The notes under the pieces: generated by a model | Seen by the model: only the letters and a program-made list of their open reading frames with translations | The model's database searches: none | Told to the model about the DNA's origin: nothing | Shown here: piece after piece, positions 29,887-39,154 of the stretch | Layout: each line of letters begins with the position of its first letter | How positions within the stretch are numbered: the first letter of the stretch is position 1 | Translations under genes and position numbers: made by a program | From: Gracilaria domingensis | Lineage: Eukaryota; Rhodophyta; Florideophyceae; Gracilariales; Gracilariaceae | Length of the DNA: 64,000 nt | Direction: 5' to 3' | Assembly (NCBI GenBank): GCA_022539475.1 | Contig: VCMS01000005.1 | Span: forward strand, 124,001 to 188,000

Positions 29887-31110
29887 ATGATGACCCTTCC
29901 TCAACGAGCAAACGGCCCCGAGCAACATGGGTTGGCTAGTGGGTACGCGCGGTTCATGCGCTCGTTGGATGCGTTTTCGCGTATGATGAAGGTGCCAGAG
30001 GACTTGCGTACGCAGTCCACCGTCGGTGGCACCATTTCGCTCATTTCATTTGTGGTCATATCTGTTCTGTTTCTTACAGAATTGTGGTCGTATCTGACGC
30101 CGAAGCGCACCACAACGCTGTCGGTCGATGCGGGCGTCGGCGAAACTTTGCGTATCTACCTCGATGTCGACTTCCCGCACGTCAATTGCGAGGTTATGGG
30201 TGTCGATGCACTGGACATTGGTGGAACTATGCAGTTGGAGATTACCAATCATATGTTCAAGACGCCCATCGACCACAAGGGACGGAAAGTTGATGGTGAC
30301 ATACGGACAAAGTTGGAGGCACCACAACGACAGGCGGCTGCCTCTCCATCCCCATGGCCGAACGCTTGTGGTAGCTGTATGGGCGCTGGTTTGACCGGCA
30401 AAGAGTGCTGTAACACATGCGCTGATGTGCGCAAAATGTATGAAAAAAGGGGCTGGCTGCTTACTGACTTAACTAACATACCACAATGCATACGCGAGGG
30501 TATCAAAACCATAACACCAGGCACTTTTGACGAGCGATATGGATGTAACATTCACGGACACATTGAAATCTCCAAAGTTGCGGGACGAATCAATCTCACA
30601 CCTGGCCATTCATTCCAATTTCATGGCCATACGCTGCACGATTTAAGCGCAGTCCGAGACCATAAACTGGACCTTAGTCATCGTGTCAACAAGCTCTGGT
30701 TTGGCGAACCATATCCAGGACAGGTGAATCCTCTGGATGGTGTCTCCAAACATGCGACACGAGCGCAAGACGCAATGGGTGCCCACGAATACTTCATCCG
30801 CGTGGTGCCCACAACTTACAAACTGCCGTTTTCGCGGACGTTGCGAACCAACCAGTATTCACAGTCGTACTTCTTCCGTCGAAGTGACGCCAGTCAAGGC
30901 TCGCAGATAATGCCCGGAGTGTTTTTGAACTATGATTTGAGTCCTATTCATGTTGAGGTAGAGGAATCGCGGCGATCGTTTTTACACTTTTTGGTTCAAT
31001 TATGTGCGATTGTTGGAGGAGTGTTCACTGTGGCCTCCATGTTGTCGACGTTCATGGACGACGTGGTGCTCCGAGCTGTGCGAAAACGACAGGTGGGCAA
31101 ACTAATGTAA
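29887..31110 (+). CDS. ERGIC3: ER-Golgi cargo receptor, Erv46/ERGIC3
   Basis: A 407-residue membrane protein from the ATG at 29887. The N-terminus has the family pattern (LDAFSRMMKVPEDLRTQSTVGGTIS) followed by a membrane helix (about 52-72). The lumenal domain shows DVDFPHVNCEVMGVDALD, the cysteine cluster CGSCMGAGLTGKECCNTCADV, GCNIHGHIEISKVAGRINLTPGHSF, and the late PGVFLNYDLSPIHVEVEE before the second membrane helix (near 370-390). Erv46 cycles between ER and Golgi in COPII/COPI vesicles, retrieving soluble proteins. The family usually has about 380-415 residues, so this is full length. The C-terminus is RKRQVGKLM, basic, without a classical dilysine end. Confidence 0.95.
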   Translation: MMTLPQRANGPEQHGLASGYARFMRSLDAFSRMMKVPEDLRTQSTVGGTISLISFVVISVLFLTELWSYLTPKRTTTLSVDAGVGETLRIYLDVDFPHVNCEVMGVDALDIGGTMQLEITNHMFKTPIDHKGRKVDGDIRTKLEAPQRQAAASPSPWPNACGSCMGAGLTGKECCNTCADVRKMYEKRGWLLTDLTNIPQCIREGIKTITPGTFDERYGCNIHGHIEISKVAGRINLTPGHSFQFHGHTLHDLSAVRDHKLDLSHRVNKLWFGEPYPGQVNPLDGVSKHATRAQDAMGAHEYFIRVVPTTYKLPFSRTLRTNQYSQSYFFRRSDASQGSQIMPGVFLNYDLSPIHVEVEESRRSFLHFLVQLCAIVGGVFTVASMLSTFMDDVVLRAVRKRQVGKLM

Positions 31111-31989
31111 CTCATGAGATTTTTGGAGTAGTTTAGCGTGGATGACAGACTTCAATGTTGCTTGCATATGTTGAGCGAAGGTAAAGCTCTCACTTTAACT
31201 ATGGAATTTGAAACGAAACAATGCGGGAGGACCAATGGTCCAACGGACCAACGGACGAACTGATGAATGAAGGGAGCCGCAGTTGCGGATGGATACATCG
31301 TGATACAACTTGTGAGCTTCCATCTTTATCTACGACCCTGCGTTCTAAGCGAGAGAAGAGAGATCAGCGTCTGTTGATTGTGAGTTAGTTGGTCCAAGAG
31401 GCTTGAGCTTGTTTTCGTAGGTCAGAACAGTGTAGAACAGTTTTGTATCCGAAATCGGCGTGCCATGCCTTCACCTTCGCCGAAAAGAATGCGTCGATTG
31501 CATAACGGGGCATAGAGGGAACCTCTGCATCGATTCTATGCAGGCCCTTTGGGCCTGTATCATACTTCATAGAGGATCGAACGATTCCATACATTCACGG
31601 ACCGGCGTCTCGAAATGTGCGGACCGGTACGTCAACATCATCGGCAATTGGAGCGCTGTACCTGCTGATGTGCGTACCTGAGGGACCGTTTTGTCCGTTC
31701 CAAAGTTATGATCGGTTGCCAAAAAGATGCTGTCGGAGGAACGATCCGCAGTAACCAAGGCAGGAACGCGAAAACACGGTCAAAAAGGAGGATTGTTTGA
31801 AACTGTAAGCCGTCCGGGCTGTAAATTTCTGCGCCATGGACACTTCGGTTCCTGATGAATGTTCGTTCGGTTCAACCGAGAGGTCTGGTTTTGGTGGTCC
31901 ATGGTTCCACAGGCACCAAATATGGTTCCTTTGTTACGCGAACCCAGTTACTGATGATGATGTGACGCGGAGAGCAAAGGAGCACGTGG
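31111..31989. other. Intergenic, upstream of the permuted tRNA
   Basis: No gene seen. It contains short tandem GGACCAACGGAC-type words near 31230 and a 10-bp stem with one mismatch around TTT at 31538-31562 (GGCCCTTTGGGCC core). Confidence 0.4.
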
Positions 31990-31995
31990 AAAAAA
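31990..31995 (-). terminator. Pol III terminator of the permuted tRNA gene
   Basis: Six T residues on the minus strand, 16 nt beyond the 5' tRNA part, exactly where a Pol III transcript reading 3' part, linker, 5' part would end. Confidence 0.75.
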
Positions 31996-32011
31996 TACCG
32001 GGGACATCGCT

Positions 32012-32102
32012 TAGCGCCTTAGACCACTCGGCCACGCTGCCTCATCCTTTGACAGCGGTGAGATTCGAACTCACGCATACAGAGTATACTACGACCTGAA
32101 CG
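32012..32102 (-). tRNA. Circularly permuted tRNA-Leu (anticodon CAG)
   Basis: Read on the minus strand, the order is 3' part (32102-32051), a 9-nt linker (32050-32042), then 5' part (32041-32012). The 3' part has an anticodon loop TTCAGGT (anticodon CAG at 32098-32096), stem CGTAG, a 14-nt variable arm, T arm GTGAG/TTCGAAT/CTCAC and acceptor CGCTGTC. The 5' part starts with acceptor GGCAGCG, then TG and a D arm with GAGTGGTCTAA, ending GCGCTA. Joined as circle then cut at the linker, these form an 82-nt cloverleaf: acceptors pair 7/7 with one G-U, and CTA plus CG restore the anticodon stem CTACG against CGTAG. The join is ambiguous by one A. A Pol III T-run follows the 5' part. B box (T arm) precedes A box (D arm). 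Permuted tRNAs are known from Cyanidioschyzon and some green algae. Confidence 0.9.
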
Positions 32103-32507
32103 TTGCGCGCGAACTCCCGATGTGCAAAGCTTGATTTTTTTCAATCTTTAAACAGAAAATGAACGGGTGAATACACGTGTTCGCGTATTTGCGGTATAGG
32201 CATGTGTTTACATGAATTGCACAAACAAGGCTGGGTTGCCATGATACGTTCGCGCTACTCCACGCATTTGTGCGATGGAAACCGCTCACCTGGCGCGCTA
32301 GCCGGCGTCGTCCGGTCCAGTCTTTCGACAGCAGCTGACGATATTCCTCTTGAAACTTGTTCTCACACACGGTTGCTCACGCCTGCTAAGAAGTTAACAC
32401 AGGCTCTGACCCACAGCCCGCTGCTGCTCTCCAGCCAGCATACGCGTTACGCCCCCCGCGGTTTGTGACACTCTCCGTTCGGTCTTAACCCCATCTGTTT
32501 CCGCAAC

Positions 32508-33698
32508 ATGTCGCAAGAAGCTTCTGCCAATGACCCCTCAGGAACTGCAAAGACTGCGCCAGTCTCTGAGCCAAAGCCTGACCCGAGCGGACAGTCCCAA
32601 CATGCTGCAGAAAATGCACCGGCCACCACCGAACCCAAGACCACGGTTGCTGCGAACCCCATTACCTTCGACTTGACACCCGCTCCGACTGCCCTTTCCC
32701 GTCTTCAGCATCAAATGGATCAAACGTCTGAGAAGTTCGCAGCAAGAGCTGCCCGTTTTGGTGCCACGGACCTCAAGAAACATGCAACAGAAATCGACGT
32801 GCTTGGTGCACGTCGCGCGCATTCACGCCAGGGATTTATGTCGGGATTTGATCCTCAAGCCCCCGATCAGCAGAGCCGACGTGAAATGCGCGCAAAACGC
32901 TTTGGCGATCAGTTGCCTGTTGATGCTGAGCAGACTGCACGTGATGCCCGTGCGCAAAGGTTTGGCGGAGAGGCCCGTCAACTCGTTGGGTTGGCGCGTG
33001 TATGTGATGATGCACTTGAACGCCGTCGGGACGTCGCTGTGGGTGAAGTCGCGCGTCCGGAAGTGCTACATGTGTTTGGAGTTGACATGCTTAATACCTC
33101 GGAAGTTTTACGTCATTTCCAGGAGTATGGGCCGTCTTGGTGTGAGTGGCTCAATGACTCCTCCTGCAATGTTGCCTTTGAGGACCCGCACACGATGCGA
33201 AGAGCGATACGCGGTTTAACTGAGCATGGTAAACAGCTTGGCATAGATGAAGTGGTCAATGATGCCCCAGAAGATAAAATGGATGACGGGGAAGGTGCCG
33301 GTTTGAGCCTAGCGGTTGCTGGAGATGGTACTCTTGCGGAGGACTTGACATGGCGTAGCGGAAAGCCGTTTGAAAAGGGTGATACGGTTATTCCCATATG
33401 GATTCGACAAGCTACAGAGAAGGATAAACGACCGGAAATGCCAAATCCAAAAAGTAGGTGGAGTCGAAGTATCAACTCCAAAAAGCGAATCAGTTCTAGT
33501 TCTAATCGACGGAACAGTGATACTACAAGTAGTCGTAGGCGGAGACGAAGGAGTGATACCGACGCCGTGGATGTGGCTCAGCGACCCAGTCGAAGAGGAC
33601 CATCACTCAAAGTTCATCAAGACCGGAAAATCGCCATTCTCAAGGCTCAAACGAAGAAGGTTACGAAGATGGATCTCGATCGCGCCTTGGGTTCATAG
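32508..33698 (+). CDS. NCBP3-like nuclear mRNA cap-associated RNA-binding protein
   Basis: A 396-residue protein from the ATG at 32508. The first 60 residues are disordered. Residues about 80-150 carry three copies of a short basic motif R-A-x-R-F-G (RAARFG, RAKRFG, RAQRFG), as in SARNP/Tho1-type mRNA export factors. Residues about 183-240 match the RRM-like domain of NCBP3: VLHVFGVDMLNTSEVLRHF, then the hallmark EWLNDSSCNVAF. A later segment (IPIWIRQATEKDKRP) corresponds to the second conserved NCBP3 block. The tail is Arg/Ser-rich (SSRRRRRRSD), as in nuclear RNA proteins. NCBP3 joins the cap-binding complex and promotes mRNA export, so a nuclear export adaptor is likely. Confidence 0.85.
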   Translation: MSQEASANDPSGTAKTAPVSEPKPDPSGQSQHAAENAPATTEPKTTVAANPITFDLTPAPTALSRLQHQMDQTSEKFAARAARFGATDLKKHATEIDVLGARRAHSRQGFMSGFDPQAPDQQSRREMRAKRFGDQLPVDAEQTARDARAQRFGGEARQLVGLARVCDDALERRRDVAVGEVARPEVLHVFGVDMLNTSEVLRHFQEYGPSWCEWLNDSSCNVAFEDPHTMRRAIRGLTEHGKQLGIDEVVNDAPEDKMDDGEGAGLSLAVAGDGTLAEDLTWRSGKPFEKGDTVIPIWIRQATEKDKRPEMPNPKSRWSRSINSKKRISSSSNRRNSDTTSSRRRRRRSDTDAVDVAQRPSRRGPSLKVHQDRKIAILKAQTKKVTKMDLDRALGS

Positions 33699-34269
33699 TC
33701 ACCGGCACTTTTAACTTGGCATCACATCCATTTGTACAGGACTGAAGGACCATAGAGAACTCACTTTGCATAGATTCTATTGATCGCCTAGTTAGTTTGA
33801 ATATATATATATATATATATATGTATTCGCGCTGAAAGCACAGGTGTACTGTTAATGAATCAAACAAACTGCGAGTGGTGAATCCAAGGCATGAGATCAA
33901 CATCTTGATACTTACGCACTGTCTAGAGGTCCACTGTGAACCTGACCCATTGAAATTCACATGATACTATACATATTGATTATCTTCTTCGACCTATGGG
34001 CTTTGCAGTAGCACACTGTAGGTCCCAAGAATGACATGCAAATGAAACTGTGACAGCAGTGCTTAACATATCGCTGTCATCTGGCTCATGGAGTCATCGA
34101 TTAGATGATGGAGACCGCCTCATACGTCAGCAAGTCCATGAAACGCTTGGGCAAGTATTCAGAGGCACGGACATGAACGGAAGAGTGTGTTACTTGAACA
34201 GTATCAGTTGGGTTCGACTTCGCTCGCAACGAACACATGTATCAAACAGACACTTGTCATTCCAGGCCT
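33699..34269. other. Intergenic with AT microsatellite
   Basis: Between convergent genes. It contains an (AT)n tract at 33801-33822. No gene seen. Confidence 0.5.
33801..33822. repeat. AT microsatellite
   Basis: Alternating AT over 22 nt after the NCBP3-like gene. Confidence 0.9.
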
Positions 34270-34800
34270 TCAGACAAGGTATCCAACGGTAATATTAGAG
34301 TAGTAGATGCTAAGCGTCTCGAAAGTGTGATCACCCACTATCTGAAACACGGTGAACCAAAGTATCCAGAGAAATATTTCCAATAATGCTACGATAAGTG
34401 AAAGCCAGAGGTACTTTCTTATACGGAAGTTGCCTGACTCGGCCTTGAAGTCCTCTGCAAAGTGAATAACATTGACGAATAGTAGCAAAGGCAAACCAAA
34501 ACAACCAACCACGAAATACCTTCGACAAAGCCTAACACGCTCGTCCTCTAACATATCCTGTTCAAGGTCCTCTTCCTTTTCAAGCTCGAGCTTTCGTTCT
34601 CGCTCAGCGTCACGCGCTTCTTCTCTTCTCGCGTCCTTCACTTCCACCCGTTCTTCGGGGCCAAAAAATTGGTCCTTATAGTCCTCCAAGGGGAATTCCT
34701 CTGTGTTCTCTTCAACGTTTGCACTTTGCATCCATGGGCTAGTCACGTTTTGGAAAACAGACTGGGAAGTTCCCCTCTGTGCAGACTCTGGTTCCGGCAT
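34270..34800 (-). CDS. PEN2: Gamma-secretase subunit PEN-2
   Basis: A 176-residue protein from the ATG at 34800. Residues about 85-176 match PEN-2: the start of the core EDERVRLCRRYFVVGCFGLPLLLFVN, then a polar loop, RIRKYLWLSLIVALLEIFLWILWFTVFQI, and a short tail. Charged and hydrophobic positions of the two membrane hairpins are conserved. PEN-2 activates presenilin in the gamma-secretase intramembrane protease. The C-terminal DYLSF of animals is replaced by ETLSIYYSN. Unlike the roughly 100-residue animal protein, this has an 80-residue acidic, coiled-coil-like N-terminal extension (ARREEARDAERERKLELEKEEDLEQ). The frame is intact without introns, so the extension is probably real. Confidence 0.9.
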   Translation of the reverse strand: MPEPESAQRGTSQSVFQNVTSPWMQSANVEENTEEFPLEDYKDQFFGPEERVEVKDARREEARDAERERKLELEKEEDLEQDMLEDERVRLCRRYFVVGCFGLPLLLFVNVIHFAEDFKAESGNFRIRKYLWLSLIVALLEIFLWILWFTVFQIVGDHTFETLSIYYSNITVGYLV

Positions 34801-35513
34801 AGCTTTGAACGTGAATCTACGAAGATATCTTACAAAGCAGAAGCGAACACCAGAACTCTTTCTCTTAGTTGTACTCCTTCACAAGCCAAACTCAGAACAG
34901 CCTTCATAGAAACAGTGTGTCGTTGCGGCCTAGGTCCCATTGAACAGATTAATACAGGAATCTGCAGATTAGTGATATTCAAGTGCTGTTTGAACCCAAG
35001 GTTTAGGTATCGCATGAAGATCAAGATGGGCGCCCTAAGATAGAGGTGAGCCATTGGCTGCTCACCTTGGGCACCGTGATGGTGAAGATCTTGAGTTTTT
35101 CAAAAACATACACTTGTTCGACGGTTATTTGCCATCGAGCTGTGTCATCGTCAAGATGATCGCCGATCATCTTCCGGATCTTCCACACCGGATGTGAATG
35201 CCAACATTGTCATCAGCCGGCGTTGCAGCATCAAACGATACTCTGTCTTCGATCTGGACGATAAAGTGTTTCAGGCGGAGGCGCATTGCGGAGACCTCGG
35301 TGTCCTTTGCGAAAGTGGAGTCTGTGCGCTACCCTGGTACACATCTTACAGCATTTCGCTGAGAGTAATAAGCTACAGGTCTGATTTACTTGTGTCGAGT
35401 CGGGAGCAGGCCAGGAACTATACCTGCAGCCGGCCATTTGTGCGGACGAGGTCAGTAGTCGTGCATAGATCGGAACCGTTGACGTAGGCTTCCTGCCTAG
35501 AATCCGCTCCCAA
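34801..35513. other. Intergenic, divergent promoter region
   Basis: Between PEN-2 (-) and uS13 (+). A perfect 10-bp hairpin lies at 35153-35173 (AAGATGATCG, one base, CGATCATCTT). A 97-codon frame at 35194-35487 starts at GTG and has no domain. Confidence 0.45.
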
Positions 35514-35870
35514 ATGCCTCGATTCTTGAACGTCAATCTCCCGGAAGCTAAAAAGTTATGGATCGCCTTAACAGAGATCTACGGAATAGGATATTCTCGA
35601 GCGCGCGCACTTTGTTTCGCAATTGGTGCGACACCTAACGCAAACGCCTCCGAACTGCGACCTCATCATCTCAGCCAACTTTATGCCCTGGTTGGACAAC
35701 GATATGTCGTTGGGAACGATCTTCGCGCTGCAACGAAAGTCAACATTCAAAGGCTAATTCGGATCAGGTCGTACCGCGGTTCCAGGCATTTGCAAAGGCT
35801 TCCGGTCAGGGGGCAACGTACGCATAGCAACGCCAGGACGCAAAAGAAGAGGTTCCCTCCATCCACATGA
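35514..35870 (+). CDS. Ribosomal protein uS13, probably mitochondrial
   Basis: A 118-residue uS13 from the ATG at 35514. The helix-two-turns-helix signature IYGIGYSRARALC is present, as are the central IQRLIRIRSYRGSRHLQRLPVRGQRTHSNARTQKK block and its basic tail, which contact 16S-type rRNA and tRNAs at the small-subunit head. Cytosolic uS13 (RPS18) is longer and differs in this block, so this is the bacterial-type protein. Plastid uS13 is usually plastid-encoded in red algae, so the mitochondrial ribosome is more likely. No long presequence is visible. Confidence 0.9.
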   Translation: MPRFLNVNLPEAKKLWIALTEIYGIGYSRARALCFAIGATPNANASELRPHHLSQLYALVGQRYVVGNDLRAATKVNIQRLIRIRSYRGSRHLQRLPVRGQRTHSNARTQKKRFPPST

Positions 35871-36531
35871 CGAAACCTATCACTGCTCTCGCACTACCTG
35901 TGCTATTCTTCTTTGAAAGGAGCCACGTAGTCGTGGAATTAATAGGGCTCCTCGGTCGCATATCGTTGTGTTATGCACGGTTAATCGCTTAAGATCAGAT
36001 CCGTTGAGCTTGAAAACATGTCCATGTTTACGTGTATAGAAACGTGATTTTTTTTCGTAGCACACTGAGAGTTTGCTGCTAGCTAGAATACGAAAGGAAT
36101 TGTTCGTACTTGCTGCGGAGAGCGCGTCGTAGGATTATCTGTTTCTAATTTTGCGGGTTGCAGCATCATGTGCCCATGTGCTGCATGTGCCATGCTTACT
36201 CGATACTTAAGAAGGAGCACAGCGGCCCATAGATAGGAAGTATCATGGCCAAACATATACAGTATAAATAAGTCTGCCGACAAGTTGAGCCAATCAGTCA
36301 CGGCCCCAGTCGACGTTTATATCTCGAGTCACATCTCGAGCATTGCCATTGTCAGCTTATGAGGATGCATTGCAGCTGAGAACTTGGGTTGTCGTAATGC
36401 CGGGCCATTTCTTCAGTTAGATGTTTTGCCCCAGTCCCGCCGAACAGAATTGCACCTATTGCAATTTTCATCCCCTATCTTGCACCTTTTCTCTTACTTT
36501 TGTTGCTCCCCTTTGGACATTTCCATATTCA
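35871..36531. other. Intergenic, nothing recognised
   Basis: No domain-bearing open frame and no strong repeats seen between uS13 and the small frame at 36532. Confidence 0.4.
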
Positions 36532-36756
36532 ATGACTGTCTCGTTTGCGCGCAAGGAATTCAGGACGTGGGCAGTTGAGCACAAATTTCAATACTATCGT
36601 CTGAAACACAAGAGGCGAAATTCCCCTCTACTTCCGCGCTCGGCGGCATTGGAACGTCCTTCAAGAAATAGGGGAGCAACGCACGTTTCGGATTGGCAAG
36701 TCCGTAGTCCGGACTCTAGCCCCAACGAATCACAACCGGTTGCCTGCTGTATCTGA
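36532..36756 (+). CDS. Small basic frame upstream of Yippee (weak)
   Basis: A 74-codon frame from the ATG at 36532. It is basic and Ser/Arg-rich (KEFRTWAVEHKFQYYRLKHKRR) and ends in QPVACCI. It finishes only 33 bp before the Yippee start, so it could equally be an upstream frame in that mRNA. No family recognised. Confidence 0.25.
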   Translation: MTVSFARKEFRTWAVEHKFQYYRLKHKRRNSPLLPRSAALERPSRNRGATHVSDWQVRSPDSSPNESQPVACCI

Positions 36757-36789
36757 GTAGACCTGACTGTTTTGTTCTCAAAGCTCCAA

Positions 36790-37131
36790 ATGGGACGAGT
36801 TTTTCTTCAGTTTCTATCGTCATCGCGTGTCTACACTTGCTCCACGTGCGGTGCGGAGCTTGCCGATGAGGGCCACATTATTTCCAAGAGCTTCCAAGGA
36901 CGTCTTGGTACGGCGTTTCTGTTCGAGAAGGCCATTAACACGTATCAAGGGGTAATTGAACATCGCCAACTGATATCCGGAATTCACAAAGTGGCTGACA
37001 TCAGATGCAAAGCCTGTTCCGTTTTGCTGGGTTGGAAGTATTTAGAAGCAAAGGAAGAGAGTCAAAAGTATAAGGAAGGTCGCGTGCTTCTGGAGAAGAT
37101 ACGTTTGCAGAGAAAAGGGGATTGGTATTAG
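36790..37131 (+). CDS. Yippee-like zinc-binding protein
   Basis: A 113-residue Yippee protein from the ATG at 36790. The paired zinc ligands are C-x-x-C in YTCSTCGAEL and C-x-x-C in IRCKACSVLLGWKY, 50-odd residues apart as in the family. The block ELADEGHIISKSFQGRLGTAFLF and the final ESQKYKEGRVLLEK are near-consensus. Yippee proteins are about 100-120 residues, so this is full length. They are found throughout eukaryotes; animal YPEL5 is part of the CTLH ubiquitin ligase, while others are poorly defined. A cytosolic or nuclear role is expected. The gene has no intron. Confidence 0.95.
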   Translation: MGRVFLQFLSSSRVYTCSTCGAELADEGHIISKSFQGRLGTAFLFEKAINTYQGVIEHRQLISGIHKVADIRCKACSVLLGWKYLEAKEESQKYKEGRVLLEKIRLQRKGDWY

Positions 37132-37170
37132 GTTCGAAGATACCACGTTCGTACATGATACAAAAATTGC

Positions 37171-38205
37171 TTATATGTGCACGCCATCTCTTGCCATGCT
37201 CGTCGCGCGGGCGCATACGTCATCTGCGACTATCTTCTCAATAATGACTCCTCCCGCTTTTAGCAAACTTTCAGAAGCATTATTAGCGCCATATTCGGAT
37301 TGGAAAGCAACTCTTGAAACCCCTGCTTGAACTATTTTCTTCGAACACAAAATACATGGAAACACAGTTGTATAAAGAGTACTGTCTTGACAACGCTGGC
37401 GGCCAGCTTCAATGATAGCATTTTCTTCAGCATGAAGACATAGACAAAGATCTAGACCCACTCCTTGCACGGTTTGTTGATTGCAACGTGGACATCCCCC
37501 TTCAAAACAGTTGGTAACTCCAGCCGGAGTTCCATTATATCCAGTAGCAACCACCCTTCGATCACGAGCAATGACACAGCCTACACGCCTCTTCATGCAG
37601 TTAGTTCTTTGCGCCGTGAGACGGGCCAATGACATGAAGTAGGTGTCCCATGTGGGCCGCAAACGACGCATATCAGTGAAATCAATTTGCGCTAGAGCTT
37701 GATGGAAGAGTTGAACAGAATCGAAATCGTTGAAGATTCGAATGTGAGCGAGCTTGTACAGTTGATGCATGTCGACGCCATTGAGGGCTTCGCGAGGACT
37801 GTGAGCCGACAAGTGATAGTGCGAATCATAATGTATGTTCGAAAAGGAATGCTCTTGCTCAATGAAAGAAAGAAATGAGCACCAGTCTTTCGAATACTGG
37901 AGTTTCTGGCGAAATCTGTGAAAGCGAGCCAGAACTGGGCCATCAACGTAAACAATAAGGACCCATGGACGTTGCAATAGATTCATGAGTGATTTGTCTT
38001 GCGACGGATGGCAGACGATGACGCCGACGGTATCCTGACGCCAGCAAGAGGATACAAGCGATGGTAGCTGAGGCGAATCAGACTTTGGTTCATCTGTGTC
38101 TGGGGCTGGAGCTTGATCCACGCGAAGAAAGCCGAGCGTATCAGTAAGATATCGAGCGAGGGTTTTCTTTCCCGCACAGTGCGGGCCGCACACGAAGATG
38201 AGCAT
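37171..38205 (-). CDS. Deoxycytidylate (dCMP) deaminase with N-terminal P-loop domain
   Basis: Predicted 344 residues if started at the ATG at 38205, where the protein reads MLIFVCGPHCAGKKTLA, similar in position to the start of yeast Dcd1 and giving a P-loop. In-frame ATGs upstream (38256) would add 17 residues. The C-terminal half is a dCMP deaminase: ATGYNGTPAGVTNC, the catalytic HAEENAI (zinc His and proton-shuttle Glu), PCILCSKKIVQAG with the two zinc cysteines, and GCPRC for the second zinc. It converts dCMP to dUMP to supply thymidylate synthesis in the cytosol or nucleus. The N-terminal nucleoside-kinase-like domain is degenerate apart from the P-loop. Confidence 0.92.
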   Translation of the reverse strand: MLIFVCGPHCAGKKTLARYLTDTLGFLRVDQAPAPDTDEPKSDSPQLPSLVSSCWRQDTVGVIVCHPSQDKSLMNLLQRPWVLIVYVDGPVLARFHRFRQKLQYSKDWCSFLSFIEQEHSFSNIHYDSHYHLSAHSPREALNGVDMHQLYKLAHIRIFNDFDSVQLFHQALAQIDFTDMRRLRPTWDTYFMSLARLTAQRTNCMKRRVGCVIARDRRVVATGYNGTPAGVTNCFEGGCPRCNQQTVQGVGLDLCLCLHAEENAIIEAGRQRCQDSTLYTTVFPCILCSKKIVQAGVSRVAFQSEYGANNASESLLKAGGVIIEKIVADDVCARATSMARDGVHI

Positions 38206-39154
38206 GGTGCACGGCGGTGAAGCGAAGGACTGCCAGGATTCTGCCGTAACTATCATACATGGGGCAGAAAGTCGAGTGCTAGGTATGATAATGCTCTCCA
38301 AACGATACAAGATGATGATCTTTCGCTACGGATCAAGCTGTGTCTGTGGTTTGCTTTCCCTTTGCCCTTGACGTTGGCTTCGCGCCAAAAAGCAAATACT
38401 TACAGAAACGCGGCTTACTGGATGCACGCAGTAGCCGCACGACCTCGGCCATTAGGTCAGTAACCGTACCGATCTCGAGCGAAAAAAGGCGCGTCGTGTG
38501 GCGATTATTTGCCCAATCATGATCGTTCAACAAGGTGAAGGTAAAATGCAACAGAAGAAAAAAAAGCACAAAAGAGGAGCTCGCAAATTTCCACGCATGC
38601 ATGAATGCACCTCGAACGCAAGAATACAAAAAAAAGCTCCATGCGTTGTTGCTTGCAATGCAAAAATGGCGAGTCCATTCTGTGCACGTCAGCAGCGCCA
38701 GCTGGCGTCTCTTTTCCGCAACGGCGCGCGCTGCTAGTGGCGCACCGCGCGCGGCGAGATCTCATGAAGATATCTAGACTTGTGCACGGCGCGCTCTCGA
38801 GTCTGCATCCAGCCCTGCCGCCGAAAAGCGCGCGCCGTCTGTCGCGGCGCGCGAAGCGGCACACTGATCCCCCGCTTTCGGGACCTGACATGTGACAATC
38901 TTTCACCGCAGACCGCTTTAGCCAGGGTTTCAGCGCAGGCAACGGAAAAGTAGTATGAACTATGTACAACACATGCATGCATGCCGCCCGCAACACATGC
39001 ACTTTACCATCAACAGCGAAAGACTAACTTAATAACAGGTATCAGGTACAGTTTTTACCGAGCATGCAGGCATGACGCAGACTGTCAAGACTGCCAAGTT
39101 AGACGAGTACCAGCATTCACAAACCTCCCACCACATCCATAAATACAAAACGGC
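38206..39154. other. Intergenic, GC-rich in part
   Basis: Separates two minus-strand genes. It has a GC-rich stretch (38700-38880) in which open frames overlap on both strands without domains. No gene supported. Confidence 0.4.

Noticed and set aside
31990-32103. Two truncated neighbouring tRNA-Leu pseudogenes instead of one permuted gene
   Set aside because: Acceptor strands match each other rather than the other tRNA-Leu in the window, the anticodon stem is restored exactly on joining, and the terminator follows the 5' part.
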